From Treponema sp. (lineage in GTDB: Bacteria > Spirochaetota > Spirochaetia > Treponematales > Treponemataceae), in the NCBI GenBank assembly GCA_024690865.1, contig JAILON010000130.1:1-33270 (forward strand): a stretch of 33,270 bases of DNA, in the 5' to 3' direction. The translations under genes were made by a program, and so were the position numbers. Under the pieces are notes generated by a model. The model saw only the letters and a program-made list of their open reading frames with translations. It did not search any database and was not told the DNA's origin. Shown here one piece after another: positions 1-6,548 of the stretch; the first letter of the stretch is position 1; every line of letters begins with the position of its first letter.

Positions 1-504
1 CCTTCAGAAGCCTGCGAGATGGGCTTCCCGCAGGGCTTTTCCCTCAAATTAGAGGAAACCGCACAAAACTCGACGGACCGCCCGCCCTGCAGCATTTTCA
101 GCAGGTTCAACACTGGCGAAAAGCATATAGAACCGGTTCAGGTTCTTTCTCAGCCCCCTGTAGGCCGCCTTGCAGTAGCCGAACTGCCTCTTCACCACCA
201 GGTGCGGCCACTCGATTTTGCTCCTTACGCTCGCTTTCCTTCCTTGTTTTTGGTCGGCTTCGCGGCCGCGATTATCGTCGCGTCGGCCACATGCCTGCTA
301 AGGAAGTCTATCCTGATGAATTTCTTGAAGGCATAGCTGTCGTACATGTCATTCTCCATTCCTGTGTCCGACATGCTGAACTAGCACTGAAGGAGATACA
401 TCCGCAGCATCTTCTCGATGCCCATGGGCGGGCGTCCGCGCTTCCTCTCCGGGTAATACGACTCTATCATCGCTTCCTTAAAATTGTAATTGTCTTGTGC
501 TAAT
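1..504 (-). pseudogene. Decayed IS5-family transposase remnant
   Basis: Read on the minus strand, about 504-236 gives an IS5-type N-terminal segment (ESYYPERKRGRPPMG, then EKMLRMYLLQC, a TAG where Trp is expected at about 382-380, then FSMSDTGMENDMYDSYAFKKF and DATIIAAAKPTKNKEGKRA). At about 235 the frame changes and the text jumps to the C-terminal IS5 segment (SKIEWPHLVVKRQFGYCKAAYRGL, NLNRFYMLFAS). A further shift near 118 gives the rest, which runs off the window edge. The central part with most of the DDE catalytic core is missing, so this is an internally deleted, frameshifted and stop-containing copy. It is non-functional. It borders an AT-rich cassette, consistent with past mobility here. 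No terminal inverted repeats were identified. Confidence 0.8.
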
Positions 505-524
505 ATTTAAGGAAATCTATTCAT

Positions 525-553
525 TTGTAAATATTTCTACGCATTTATAAAAT
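525..553 (+). promoter_or_regulatory. Sigma70-like promoter for the DUF4417 cassette
   Basis: TTGTAA at 525-530, a 17-nt spacer and TAAAAT at 548-553 lie upstream of the gene starting at 614. A conventional Shine-Dalgarno (AAAAAAGGAG, 595-604) follows, so this transcript would have a leader of about 50 nt. Confidence 0.5.
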
Positions 554-613
554 AGTTTTCAGCGAGAAATTTTCATATCATATTCATATACCTCAAAAAA
601 GGAGCTTTGATAT

Positions 614-1315
614 ATGAATGAAAAGAAAGAGAGCATCATTGATGATGGTTTCAATGCGAATCTTGTGAAAAATGCATTTTTTGACGGTCTTTTGGAAATT
701 CCCATAATAAAAAAAGAAGAAAGACTGGTTATTCCAAAGGCTCTTGTTCCATTCAGCAAACGTAAAAAAACAAATGAGCATTCTGAATTTATCTGCTTCT
801 ACGAACATGATATCAAATTCCGGGATATTTTAACTGCAACAGAAAAACAGGTTGATTTTTTACGGGATTTCTCTGGTGTTATATCTCCAGATTGCTCACT
901 TTATTATGATATGCCGTTAGTTCTACAAATGGTGAATACCTATTTGAACCGGCAAGTCGGACACTATTTTCAATCACAAGGCCTTTACGTTATCCCCAAT
1001 GTCCGATGGGGAGATGAGCGCACATACACCCGAATCATTCCTTCAGAAATTCCGTTCGCATTTCTGGGGCTTGAGAAGCATGGTATTTATTCCATAGGTA
1101 CCTATGGATGCTGTAAGACAACTGAATACAAGCATCATCTTAAGGAAGGTCTCCGTTCGTTTATAAAGGAAATTGAGCCTGAAATTATACTGATTTATGG
1201 TTCGATGCCCGATTCTGTTTTCGGTGAATTCAAGGATCGAGTTCAATTTGTCCATTATGAAGACTGGACAAAAGTACGGCATAACTTACAGGGAGGATAT
1301 GATGGGAAGCGGTAG
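614..1315 (+). CDS. DUF4417 domain protein
   Basis: A 233-residue cytoplasmic protein with no signal peptide or membrane segment. The middle and C-terminal part carries the hallmark DUF4417 series: ISPDCSLYYDMPL, then IPNVRWGDERTY, then SIGTYGC, and a C-terminal EIILIYGSMPD segment. The family has no established biochemical function; it is often met in phage and mobile-element neighbourhoods (recollection, not searched). The start is supported by a strong Shine-Dalgarno 10 nt upstream. The stop codon overlaps the start of the next gene by 14 nt, implying translational coupling. The gene and its two followers are visibly AT-richer than the GC-rich genes that follow, and they lie next to a dead IS5 copy, suggesting horizontal acquisition. 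The domain call is fairly sure; the role in a toxin/immunity cassette is inferred from context. Confidence 0.8.
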   Translation: MNEKKESIIDDGFNANLVKNAFFDGLLEIPIIKKEERLVIPKALVPFSKRKKTNEHSEFICFYEHDIKFRDILTATEKQVDFLRDFSGVISPDCSLYYDMPLVLQMVNTYLNRQVGHYFQSQGLYVIPNVRWGDERTYTRIIPSEIPFAFLGLEKHGIYSIGTYGCCKTTEYKHHLKEGLRSFIKEIEPEIILIYGSMPDSVFGEFKDRVQFVHYEDWTKVRHNLQGGYDGKR

Positions 1316-1670
1316 AAGCGGAAATTATAGTGGTACACATGGTAGCAGAAATAGTCTGCCCAAGAATAAGGCTCAGATAAAACATATCTTCAGAAAGGGA
1401 GGCGGGCATCTTGTAGACACTTCAAAAAACAGAAAAACGCTTGAGCGTATCGCCAATAATAAAAAATTATATAAAGGTACTGATATTTATGGTAAAAAAT
1501 GGTATATTGAACCTTGCAAGAACGGAGGACAGCATTGGGTAAGCGTAAAAAATGGTAAAATACAGGATGGCGGATATAACAGAACGCCAGTACCCTGGAA
1601 TGGGAAAACAGGCCTTTGTAGACCTTTGCCACCTGTGAACCTTAAGAAAAAGAAATGTGGAGGGAAATAA
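1302..1670 (+). CDS. Small toxin-like protein, polymorphic-toxin C-terminal module
   Basis: A 122-residue basic protein. It opens with MGSGRSGNYSGTHGS, a short Gly/Ser-rich head resembling the stub in front of small orphan toxin modules. The body has KHIFRK..GHL.DT..NR (about 27-44), then a stretch pairing KGTDIYGKKWY (58-68) with GGQHWVSVKNGKIQDGGYN (75-93) and TP.PWN.KTGL. This spacing resembles C-terminal domains seen on polymorphic/LXG/RHS-type toxins; I cannot name the family securely. His28, His36 and His78 are candidate catalytic residues. ATG 1302 is preferred over ATG 1299 because GGGAGG at 1291-1296 leaves 5 nt. It overlaps the upstream DUF4417 gene and ends 1 nt before the next ATG, so the three genes should be translated together. 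No secretion domain is present. An alternative is a non-toxic phage-type protein. Confidence 0.55.
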   Translation: MGSGRSGNYSGTHGSRNSLPKNKAQIKHIFRKGGGHLVDTSKNRKTLERIANNKKLYKGTDIYGKKWYIEPCKNGGQHWVSVKNGKIQDGGYNRTPVPWNGKTGLCRPLPPVNLKKKKCGGK

Positions 1671-1671
1671 C

Positions 1672-2013
1672 ATGACGGTTTTCAATCTTTTCTGTTTGAT
1701 TTATCTTGCATTGAATCAAGAATGGGAAGAATGCAAGGATGAAACGCTGGGAGATTTCTTGAGCGAGATGAATCCCTATCTATGGAATGCCGAGATGTCG
1801 GCAGATCCCACATGGTATGAGGAATTCAAGGAATTTATGCAGGGAAAGGAAATAGGAACGGATTTTGGTTTTAAGCATGCGCAGAACTATTTAAAATCTA
1901 TATCTTATTATCCTGATTTGGTTCGTTTTCTTTCTGAATATGATGAGGAAAGCTGGGTTGACGGAGCACATCAACTGTTGAATTATCTGCGAGGTGACGA
2001 AGCATCCGTGTAA
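1672..2013 (+). CDS. Small acidic protein, candidate immunity protein
   Basis: A 113-residue acidic, aromatic-rich protein. Features include KDETLGDFLSEMNPYLW (about 21-38), DPTWYEEFKEFM, a central GTDFGFKHAQNYLKS segment and a C-terminal YDEESWVDGAHQLLNYLRGD. No signal or membrane segment. Small acidic proteins of this kind directly after a small basic toxin-like ORF are typical immunity partners, and the 1-nt gap to the upstream stop supports coupled synthesis. A Shine-Dalgarno (GTGGAGGGA, 1657-1664) sits inside the end of the upstream gene and selects ATG 1672 over ATG 1657. The immunity function is inferred from position and charge, not from a recognised fold. Confidence 0.6.
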   Translation: MTVFNLFCLIYLALNQEWEECKDETLGDFLSEMNPYLWNAEMSADPTWYEEFKEFMQGKEIGTDFGFKHAQNYLKSISYYPDLVRFLSEYDEESWVDGAHQLLNYLRGDEASV

Positions 2014-2172
2014 AACGATTTGTTCGCTGTCAGCAAACAGCATACACAGGCACATCACCCGAATAACACATTTGCGGTCATCTACAACGAAACCTTTATG
2101 CCCGTTAATCTCCGGGCGTCCCACTTCCCCCCCCAGTGTCTGCCCATAGTATACAGCATCGGGGGCGGGAGT

Positions 2173-2193
2173 TTGTCGCCAAAACGGCGACAA
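2173..2193. terminator. Perfect hairpin after the macrodomain gene
   Basis: TTGTCGCC and GGCGACAA form an 8-bp stem around a 5-nt loop immediately beyond the minus-strand stop codon at 2195. It is not followed by a clear U-tract on that strand (CTCCCGCC follows), so it may be an mRNA-end stabiliser or a weak terminator. The rest of 2014-2194 holds no supported gene; a run of eight C lies at 2127-2134. Confidence 0.4.
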
Positions 2194-2194
2194 T

Positions 2195-3238
2195 TTAAGA
2201 TTCAGGATTTTTTTCGTCTCTGTCCTCCCAGAAGCACTTTTCGCCACAGTCAAAGAGCAGCGCATTGGTCTTGTCTATATCGTAGCCCTTGGTCACGCAG
2301 TATTCTATGATTCGCTCCCGTCTGCTCGACGGAACAAGTACATGGCCTGCAAGCGCGAGAAAGTTCTTATATTCGTCAATGGGGAGCCCTAGCGCGAGAC
2401 CGAGGGCAAGGACGGCTTCCTTCGGAGAAATATGCAGCTGGTCTTTCCTGTTTATGAGCTTTGAAAAACTCTTGTTGTCCATGAAAGCCTTTTTGTAGAC
2501 ATCGGCATTCCCAAGCCCCCTGTCCGCAATCATCTGAAGCAGGGCATCACTGAAATTCTTCTGAGACTTCGTTTCAGCAAGAAAAGCGTCAACGCTGTCA
2601 GGTATTCGCCCCGTTAATTTGCCGGCCTCGGTTTTCCTGTCCGCAAGCCCCTTGTCATCAGAGGAAGCTCCCCTTTCGTCCTGTTTATTCTCTCCCTCCC
2701 CCTCCAGGTTCTCATGCAGAAAGTCCTCTATGTCGTCGAACAGCTTCTTGGATACCAAGTTAGATTCGTCGTCATAGACCACGAGGATTACGTCCATCTC
2801 GTGTTCCAAGAGGAATGCGTTTATCTCGTCGAGCGCGACCCGCAGGGCGAGCTCCTTGGGGAAGCTGTAGGTTCCCGAGGAAAGCAGGGGGATGGCAAGG
2901 CTCTTGCAGCCCAGCTTCGCGGCGAGGACGAGGGAGTTCCTGTAGCAGTTCCGAAGGATTTCCTCCTCGCCGTACTTTCCGCCCTCGTACCATACGCCCA
3001 CCGTGTGGATGATGTACTTTACGCCGTGTTCCTTGAGGGCGAAGGAGTCCGTCGCGAGGGCTTGTCCCCGTGCAATGTTGCCTATTGCCTTCCTTGCGGC
3101 AAGAAGTTCCTCTTTCCCTGCGGCCTCATACACGGCGGTATCAGTCCCCGCCCCCACGACAGGCCGGGGGTTCGCCGTGTTCACGATCGCGTCAGCCCGG
3201 ACCTTCGTGATGTCGTTCCGTTCTATCCTAAAAGCCAT
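2195..3238 (-). CDS. Macrodomain protein with C-terminal helical domain
   Basis: 347 residues. Residues 1-165 form a macrodomain: DITKVRADAIVNTANP (9-24) is the adenine/ribose-binding start, followed by VGAGTDTAVYEAAG (28-41), a YIIHTVGVWYEG strand, and PLLSSGTYSFP (117-127), the phosphate-binding loop. Macrodomains bind ADP-ribose and many hydrolyse it from proteins or O-acetyl-ADP-ribose. Residues 175-235 are a charged low-complexity linker. Residues 235-347 form a helical domain (FSDALLQMIADRGL, SFSKLINRKD, KEAVLALGLALGLP, SRRERIIEYCVTKGY) that reads like a helix-turn-helix fold and could bind nucleic acid. The ATG at 3238 is chosen because the macrodomain starts there and the TATAAT at 3245-3250 lies 6 nt upstream, excluding the longer frame. 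It probably runs as a leaderless transcript. It ends 80 bp before the tetR stop on the same strand. Confidence 0.85.
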   Translation of the reverse strand: MAFRIERNDITKVRADAIVNTANPRPVVGAGTDTAVYEAAGKEELLAARKAIGNIARGQALATDSFALKEHGVKYIIHTVGVWYEGGKYGEEEILRNCYRNSLVLAAKLGCKSLAIPLLSSGTYSFPKELALRVALDEINAFLLEHEMDVILVVYDDESNLVSKKLFDDIEDFLHENLEGEGENKQDERGASSDDKGLADRKTEAGKLTGRIPDSVDAFLAETKSQKNFSDALLQMIADRGLGNADVYKKAFMDNKSFSKLINRKDQLHISPKEAVLALGLALGLPIDEYKNFLALAGHVLVPSSRRERIIEYCVTKGYDIDKTNALLFDCGEKCFWEDRDEKNPES

Positions 3239-3244
3239 GAAGCT

Positions 3245-3253
3245 ATTATAGCA
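3245..3253 (-). promoter_or_regulatory. Extended -10 promoter, leaderless macrodomain gene
   Basis: On the minus strand TGC-TATAAT (extended -10, TATAAT at 3250-3245) is followed by 6 nt and then the ATG at 3238. There is no Shine-Dalgarno. The -35 region is weak, as often found with an extended -10. Confidence 0.6.
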
Positions 3254-3318
3254 CAGAAAGAGCGGGAGGAACAGGCTTTTCATCCGTCCGAGGAAGGGCT
3301 GAAGAATACGGTTTCCTC

Positions 3319-3975
3319 CTACTTGTTCCACCCCAGCCGCATACGGAGGAACTCCTTCATGTCCGCGTAAAAATCCATCGGGGGCGGGGTAATTCCAATC
3401 TGCTCCAATGCCTCCTGCACGAGCGGATTCTTGTAGCAGCAGACTGCGTTCGACGAGGCGTAGAACAGAACGTCCAGCTGGATTTTGTAGGCGGCTTCCT
3501 GCGCTATGCCGAGCATGGCGGCGAGCCTGTCACGGAGCGCATACGCCAAATCGTAGTACTTCTTCTTGAATGCCGCGAGCCGTTCGACCGTCACGTTCGT
3601 TTCTATTACCGGGTTCAGGTATGCGACGTAGCGCATGTAGTCTTGGTTGGCGTTCAGGATTCCCGCCCACACCTCGGCGGCCGTCCCGGCGGAAAACTTG
3701 TTTCCTTCCAGGAATGCGGCAAGCAGCGACTCGTAGTAGCGGGTCATCTTGTCGGCGGCAATCTCAAGGATGATTTCTTCCTTCGTCGTGACGTACTTGT
3801 ATAGGTTTGCGCGGGACCAGCCGAGCTTTTCCGCGATTGTCGTGAGGGTTATTTCGCTGTAGGGCGAACTTTCGAAAAGCTCTGCCGTCGCCTCCTTTAT
3901 CTGCGAAAGCCGCTCCTCCTTGTGCTCGCCGCTCCGGGCGCGGATGAAAGATGCTGCATTGTTTGAATCTGCCAT
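3319..3975 (-). CDS. TetR/AcrR family transcriptional regulator
   Basis: 218 residues. The N-terminal DNA-binding domain is clear: LSQIKEATAELFE (about 23-35), SEITLTTIAEKLGWSRANLYKYVTTKEEI (about 40-68) giving the helix-turn-helix and the conserved YKY.TTKEE recognition end. The C-terminal half is the variable helical ligand-binding region (AAEVWAGILNANQDYMRYVAYLNP). It is divergent to the flavodoxin/DUF4405 genes with a 147-bp shared regulatory region containing an inverted repeat, so it very probably represses that pair and perhaps itself. ATG 3975 is selected over the upstream in-frame start at 4053 because a TTGCAC-17-TATACT promoter occupies 4010-3982, leaving only 6 nt to the ATG. A truncated relative of its HTH segment occurs at 13335-13375. 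Confidence 0.9.
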   Translation of the reverse strand: MADSNNAASFIRARSGEHKEERLSQIKEATAELFESSPYSEITLTTIAEKLGWSRANLYKYVTTKEEIILEIAADKMTRYYESLLAAFLEGNKFSAGTAAEVWAGILNANQDYMRYVAYLNPVIETNVTVERLAAFKKKYYDLAYALRDRLAAMLGIAQEAAYKIQLDVLFYASSNAVCCYKNPLVQEALEQIGITPPPMDFYADMKEFLRMRLGWNK

Positions 3976-3981
3976 GCTCAC

Positions 3982-4010
3982 AGTATACACCGTTTTGTTA
4001 TTTTGTGCAA
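3982..4010 (-). promoter_or_regulatory. tetR promoter, predicted leaderless
   Basis: On the minus strand, TTGCAC (4010-4005), 17 nt and TATACT (3987-3982) precede the ATG at 3975 by 6 nt. No Shine-Dalgarno is present. Confidence 0.65.
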
Positions 4011-4046
4011 TAAGCGATAAATCGTCAATAAAATCATGTTTTAGTA

Positions 4047-4075
4047 TTGACAAGATACGAATTCTGTCGTATAGT
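4047..4075 (+). promoter_or_regulatory. Flavodoxin promoter with embedded operator
   Basis: Consensus TTGACA (4047-4052), 17 nt and TATAGT (4070-4075). The spacer contains a perfect inverted repeat ATACGA (4055-4060) / TCGTAT (4067-4072) with a 6-nt centre, overlapping the -10. This is the natural binding site for the divergent TetR protein. Transcription would start near 4082, giving a leader of about 40 nt with AAAGGAAA before ATG 4123. Confidence 0.7.
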
Positions 4076-4122
4076 GTCTATAAGTAACGGAACGTTGCTT
4101 AATTTGATAAAAGGAAAACAGA

Positions 4123-4650
4123 ATGAAGAGACTTGTTTTAGCACTTTTCGTAGGAGCAATGACAATGGCAGGAGCTTTTGCAAAGACGGCGGTCGTCTAT
4201 TTCAGTGCGACCGGAACAACGGAACGGATGGCTAAGAACGCGGCGACCGCGATGGGGGCGGATGTGTTCGAGATTCAGCCCGTCCACAAGTACACGAGCG
4301 CGGACCTGAACTGGCACGACAAGAAATCGCTCTCCACGATTGAATGCAACGACCCCAAGAGCCGCCCGGCAATCGCGAATACGATAGACCTGTCCGGCTA
4401 CGACACGGTAGTCCTGTGCTATCCCATCTGGTGGTCGTATGCGCCGAAAATCATGTATACTTTCGCCGAAAGCCTGGATTGGAACGGCAAGAAGCTCGTC
4501 ACCCTCTGCACGAGCGGTGGTAGCGGGCTTGGACGAAGCGGGAGCGACCTTGCAAAATACGCGAAGGGGGCGGACTTCAAGGGCGGCAAAGACTTCACGC
4601 GCGGAAGCGGAGCAGACATCAAGAAGTTCGTGGAAGGGCTTTTGAAGTAG
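4123..4650 (+). CDS. Exported flavodoxin-family protein
   Basis: 175 residues. Residues 1-20 form a signal peptide (KR, then a hydrophobic core ending AGAFA before K21), so the mature protein should be periplasmic or exported. The mature part is a flavodoxin: AVVYFSATGTTERMAKNAA (23-41) is the FMN phosphate loop, YDTVVLCYPIWWSYAPKIM (about 95-113) the conserved isoalloxazine-side segment, and LVTLCTSGGSGLGRS (about 126-140) the second loop. Flavodoxins transfer electrons through FMN. A signal sequence on a flavodoxin is less usual than the cytosolic form but occurs in this 'flavodoxin_4-like' group. The gene is 1 nt from the following DUF4405 membrane protein, which could supply or accept electrons. 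The pair is controlled by the promoter/operator at 4047-4075. Confidence 0.88.
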   Translation: MKRLVLALFVGAMTMAGAFAKTAVVYFSATGTTERMAKNAATAMGADVFEIQPVHKYTSADLNWHDKKSLSTIECNDPKSRPAIANTIDLSGYDTVVLCYPIWWSYAPKIMYTFAESLDWNGKKLVTLCTSGGSGLGRSGSDLAKYAKGADFKGGKDFTRGSGADIKKFVEGLLK

Positions 4651-4651
4651 C

Positions 4652-5326
4652 ATGACCATAAACAAGCTCCGTATGCCCATCGACATCGCAATGACAGTCC
4701 TCTCAATCATTCTCATGGGCGGGGCATACCTGTTTCCGGCTGACATCGTGCACGTGATTCTGGGAGTGGCATTGTTTGTCCTGTGGGCAGTTCACATTGT
4801 GCTAAACCGCCGCTGGTACGGGACGGTGTTCAAAGGCAAGTACAACACCCGACGAGTTTTGCAAACCGTAATCAACTGCGGAATTTTGATGTGCACAATC
4901 TTTTTGTTGATAAGCGGGATTATCCTTTCAAATCACGTGTTCACGTTTTTAGGAATTGAAACAGGACTTGGCTTTGCACGTACGGCACATCTTCTGGCAA
5001 GTCACTGGTATTATATGTTTATGTCGCTGCATATCGGAATGCATGTTGCGATGTTTGCTGGCAAAATGAAAGTCCCTCGCGAAGGCATCATTTCGATTAT
5101 CCTCCGCATACTTTTTATCCTTCTTTTTATCTACGGCATCTATGCTTTCATCATCCGCGGTATCTGGCGCTACCTTGTTTTACAGCAGCAGTTTTTCTTC
5201 CTCAATTTAGAGCGTGGGTATGCACTGTTTACACTGGACTACATTTCGATTATCGTCCTTTTTGCAACAGGGGTTCAGTATCTGAACAAGCTCCTGCAAA
5301 GAAGGAAAGACAAAAGAAGCGAATAA
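4652..5326 (+). CDS. DUF4405 membrane protein, cytochrome-b561-like
   Basis: 224 residues with about five hydrophobic segments (roughly 12-28, 31-52, 70-93, 115-137, 150-168, and a last one near 190-207). The order of His residues, H34 and H48 in one helix and H113, H118, H127, H131 around another, matches the DUF4405/cytochrome b561-like pattern in which paired His residues ligate haem across the membrane. With the exported flavodoxin 1 nt upstream, a transmembrane electron route between the quinone pool and a periplasmic flavoprotein is plausible (inference). No independent promoter is visible; translation is probably coupled. GC content starts to fall within this gene toward its 3' end. 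Confidence 0.75.
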   Translation: MTINKLRMPIDIAMTVLSIILMGGAYLFPADIVHVILGVALFVLWAVHIVLNRRWYGTVFKGKYNTRRVLQTVINCGILMCTIFLLISGIILSNHVFTFLGIETGLGFARTAHLLASHWYYMFMSLHIGMHVAMFAGKMKVPREGIISIILRILFILLFIYGIYAFIIRGIWRYLVLQQQFFFLNLERGYALFTLDYISIIVLFATGVQYLNKLLQRRKDKRSE

Positions 5327-5328
5327 AA

Positions 5329-5853
5329 ATGGAAACACTAAAGAGTTCTAAAATGGGAACTTCGCTCATCATTCTTGCGGGATGCTTCTGGGGAAGTATG
5401 GGCATCTTTGTGAGGAAGCTGGACACCTTCGGATTTAGCACCATACAAATTGTTTCGATACGTGTAACACTGGCAGCGCTAATATTTGCACTGGTATTGC
5501 TTGTAAAGGAACGCAAGGGCTTTACGATTTCGGTAAAGGATATTCCCCTCTTTCTTGGACTCGGATTTGGAAGCATTTTGTTTTTTACAGTCTGCTATTT
5601 TACCGCCATCACAATGATGCCGCTTTCGACTGCTGCAATCCTGCTTTATACATCCCCTGTATGGATTATGCTCATGTCGCTTTTGTTCTTTCATGAAAAA
5701 CTGGACAGGAAAAAGCAGATTGCCCTTGCTGTTGGCGATGCGGTCAAGCACGGCGCAGCTGATGTTCTTCCAGACGGAGACAATCTGCGCGCGCGTAAGG
5801 CTGGGCGCGTCCCGGCTGTAAGCCCGGGCTCTTGCGTCAAGGTTATGAGCTGA
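5329..5853 (+). pseudogene. EamA/DMT transporter, truncated and fused to unrelated sequence
   Basis: The first 136 or so residues are the N-terminal half of a ten-helix EamA drug/metabolite permease: GCFWGSMGIFVRKLDTFG, IVSIRVTLAALIFALVLLV, ILFFTVCYFTAITMMPLSTAAILLYTSP, then FFHEKLDRKKQIALA. Homology stops near base 5735; the remaining 38 residues (GDAVKHGAADVLPDG and on) are not permease and read like an antisense frame. A full protein needs about 285-300 residues, so the second EamA repeat has been lost by deletion or insertion. The start lies 2 nt after the DUF4405 stop, so it was probably part of that operon. An intact but not closely similar EamA gene lies at 7027-7887. Confidence 0.8.
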
Positions 5854-6012
5854 ATATACAGGAAAACACCAGGGGCTTCGTGTAGATTGTAGTCCACAAA
5901 TGCCGCCCATTAGGGTCGAAGCTGTAAAGAATCTTCCATTATATAGCTACTTCGGACGCCCTGCATGTGGGCCCCGACGTGACCGCTCGAAAGAGGCGGC
6001 TTTTCGGCGCAC
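5736..6012. other. Unassigned sequence beyond the EamA break
   Basis: This GC-richer patch follows the breakpoint in the EamA gene. On the minus strand one frame gives a plausible peptide (SLTRAQIVSVWKNISCAVLDRIA) joined to a stop-free stretch back to about 5910, so it may be a gene fragment brought in by rearrangement. I do not recognise it. Confidence 0.3.
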
Positions 6013-6208
6013 GCGTAACGACTGTTACGCACGCGCGTAACGACTGCTCCGCACACACGTAACGACTGTTACGCGCACGCGTAACGACTGCTCCGCATAC
6101 GCGTAACGACTGCTCCGCATACGCGTAACGACTGTTACGCACACGCGTAACGACTGCTCCGCATACGCGTAACGACTGCTCCGCATACGCGTAACGACTG
6201 CTCCGCAC
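6013..6208. repeat. Nine-copy 22-bp tandem repeat with palindromic units
   Basis: Units start at 6013, 6035, 6057, 6079, 6101, 6123, 6145, 6167 and 6189. Two unit types alternate. T-type (units 1, 3, 6) contains GCGTAAC-GACT-GTTACGC, a perfect 7-bp stem (unit 3 begins with A). C-type (units 2, 4, 5, 7, 8, 9) has CTCCGC instead and only an imperfect stem. T-type units are followed by one, two and three C-type units in turn. Reading frames that cross it on the minus strand are repeat artefacts. Confidence 0.9.
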
Positions 6209-6258
6209 GTCCTTGAACAGTCGCAGTCCTGTCGCCCTGACTCAGGCTTCTTTTCCCC

Positions 6259-6288
6259 TTGACAGGGGGGGGCGTGGCGAGGTAGAAT
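6259..6288 (+). promoter_or_regulatory. Candidate promoter with G8 spacer
   Basis: TTGACA (6259-6264), an 18-nt spacer beginning with eight consecutive G (6265-6272), and TAGAAT (6283-6288). It points toward the cyclophilin-like gene at 6549. The homopolymer could slip and change spacer length. Confidence 0.4.
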
Positions 6289-6452
6289 TCTATCTGACAT
6301 TCATATGCGGGCTGGCTGTGATGTACGGTAGGTACGGGGGTAAGTAGCAGTGAAATCATCCGAAAATTCATTTTTTGTTCTCAGAAAAGGAGCCTGCAAG
6401 AAAATCAGAAAAAAGGCTGCGAAGGAAGTATCCTGATGCTGAGTTCTTAATA

Positions 6453-6536
6453 ATGAGCGGGTATGGACATGCTGGTTTTCAGGCACTGGAACTGGAAAAA
6501 TATGCGGAGTATATAAGGAGTATCATAGAAAGATAA
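6453..6536 (+). CDS. Very short ORF, probable gene remnant
   Basis: A 27-residue frame (MSGYGHAGFQALELEKYAEYIR and four more residues) ends 12 nt before the cyclophilin-like gene. It reads like a real, charged C-terminal helix rather than random sequence, but no Shine-Dalgarno precedes it. It is most likely the tail of a gene whose body was lost in the rearranged 5736-6450 region. I do not recognise the parent. Confidence 0.25.
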   Translation: MSGYGHAGFQALELEKYAEYIRSIIER

Positions 6537-6548
6537 AAGGGAAGTAAG

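Noticed and set aside
2020..2310. Plus-strand ORF opposite the end of the macrodomain gene
   Set aside because: It has no supporting start site, no domain, and overlaps a well-supported gene on the other strand.
6013..6208. CRISPR array
   Set aside because: Units are contiguous 22-mers without unique spacers. The same holds for the arrays at 13401 and 27605, where gaps are short and repetitive.
5939..6371. Minus-strand ORFs over the 22-bp array
   Set aside because: Their sequence is only the repeat translated (periods of 22 bases over three frames); no start signal or family.
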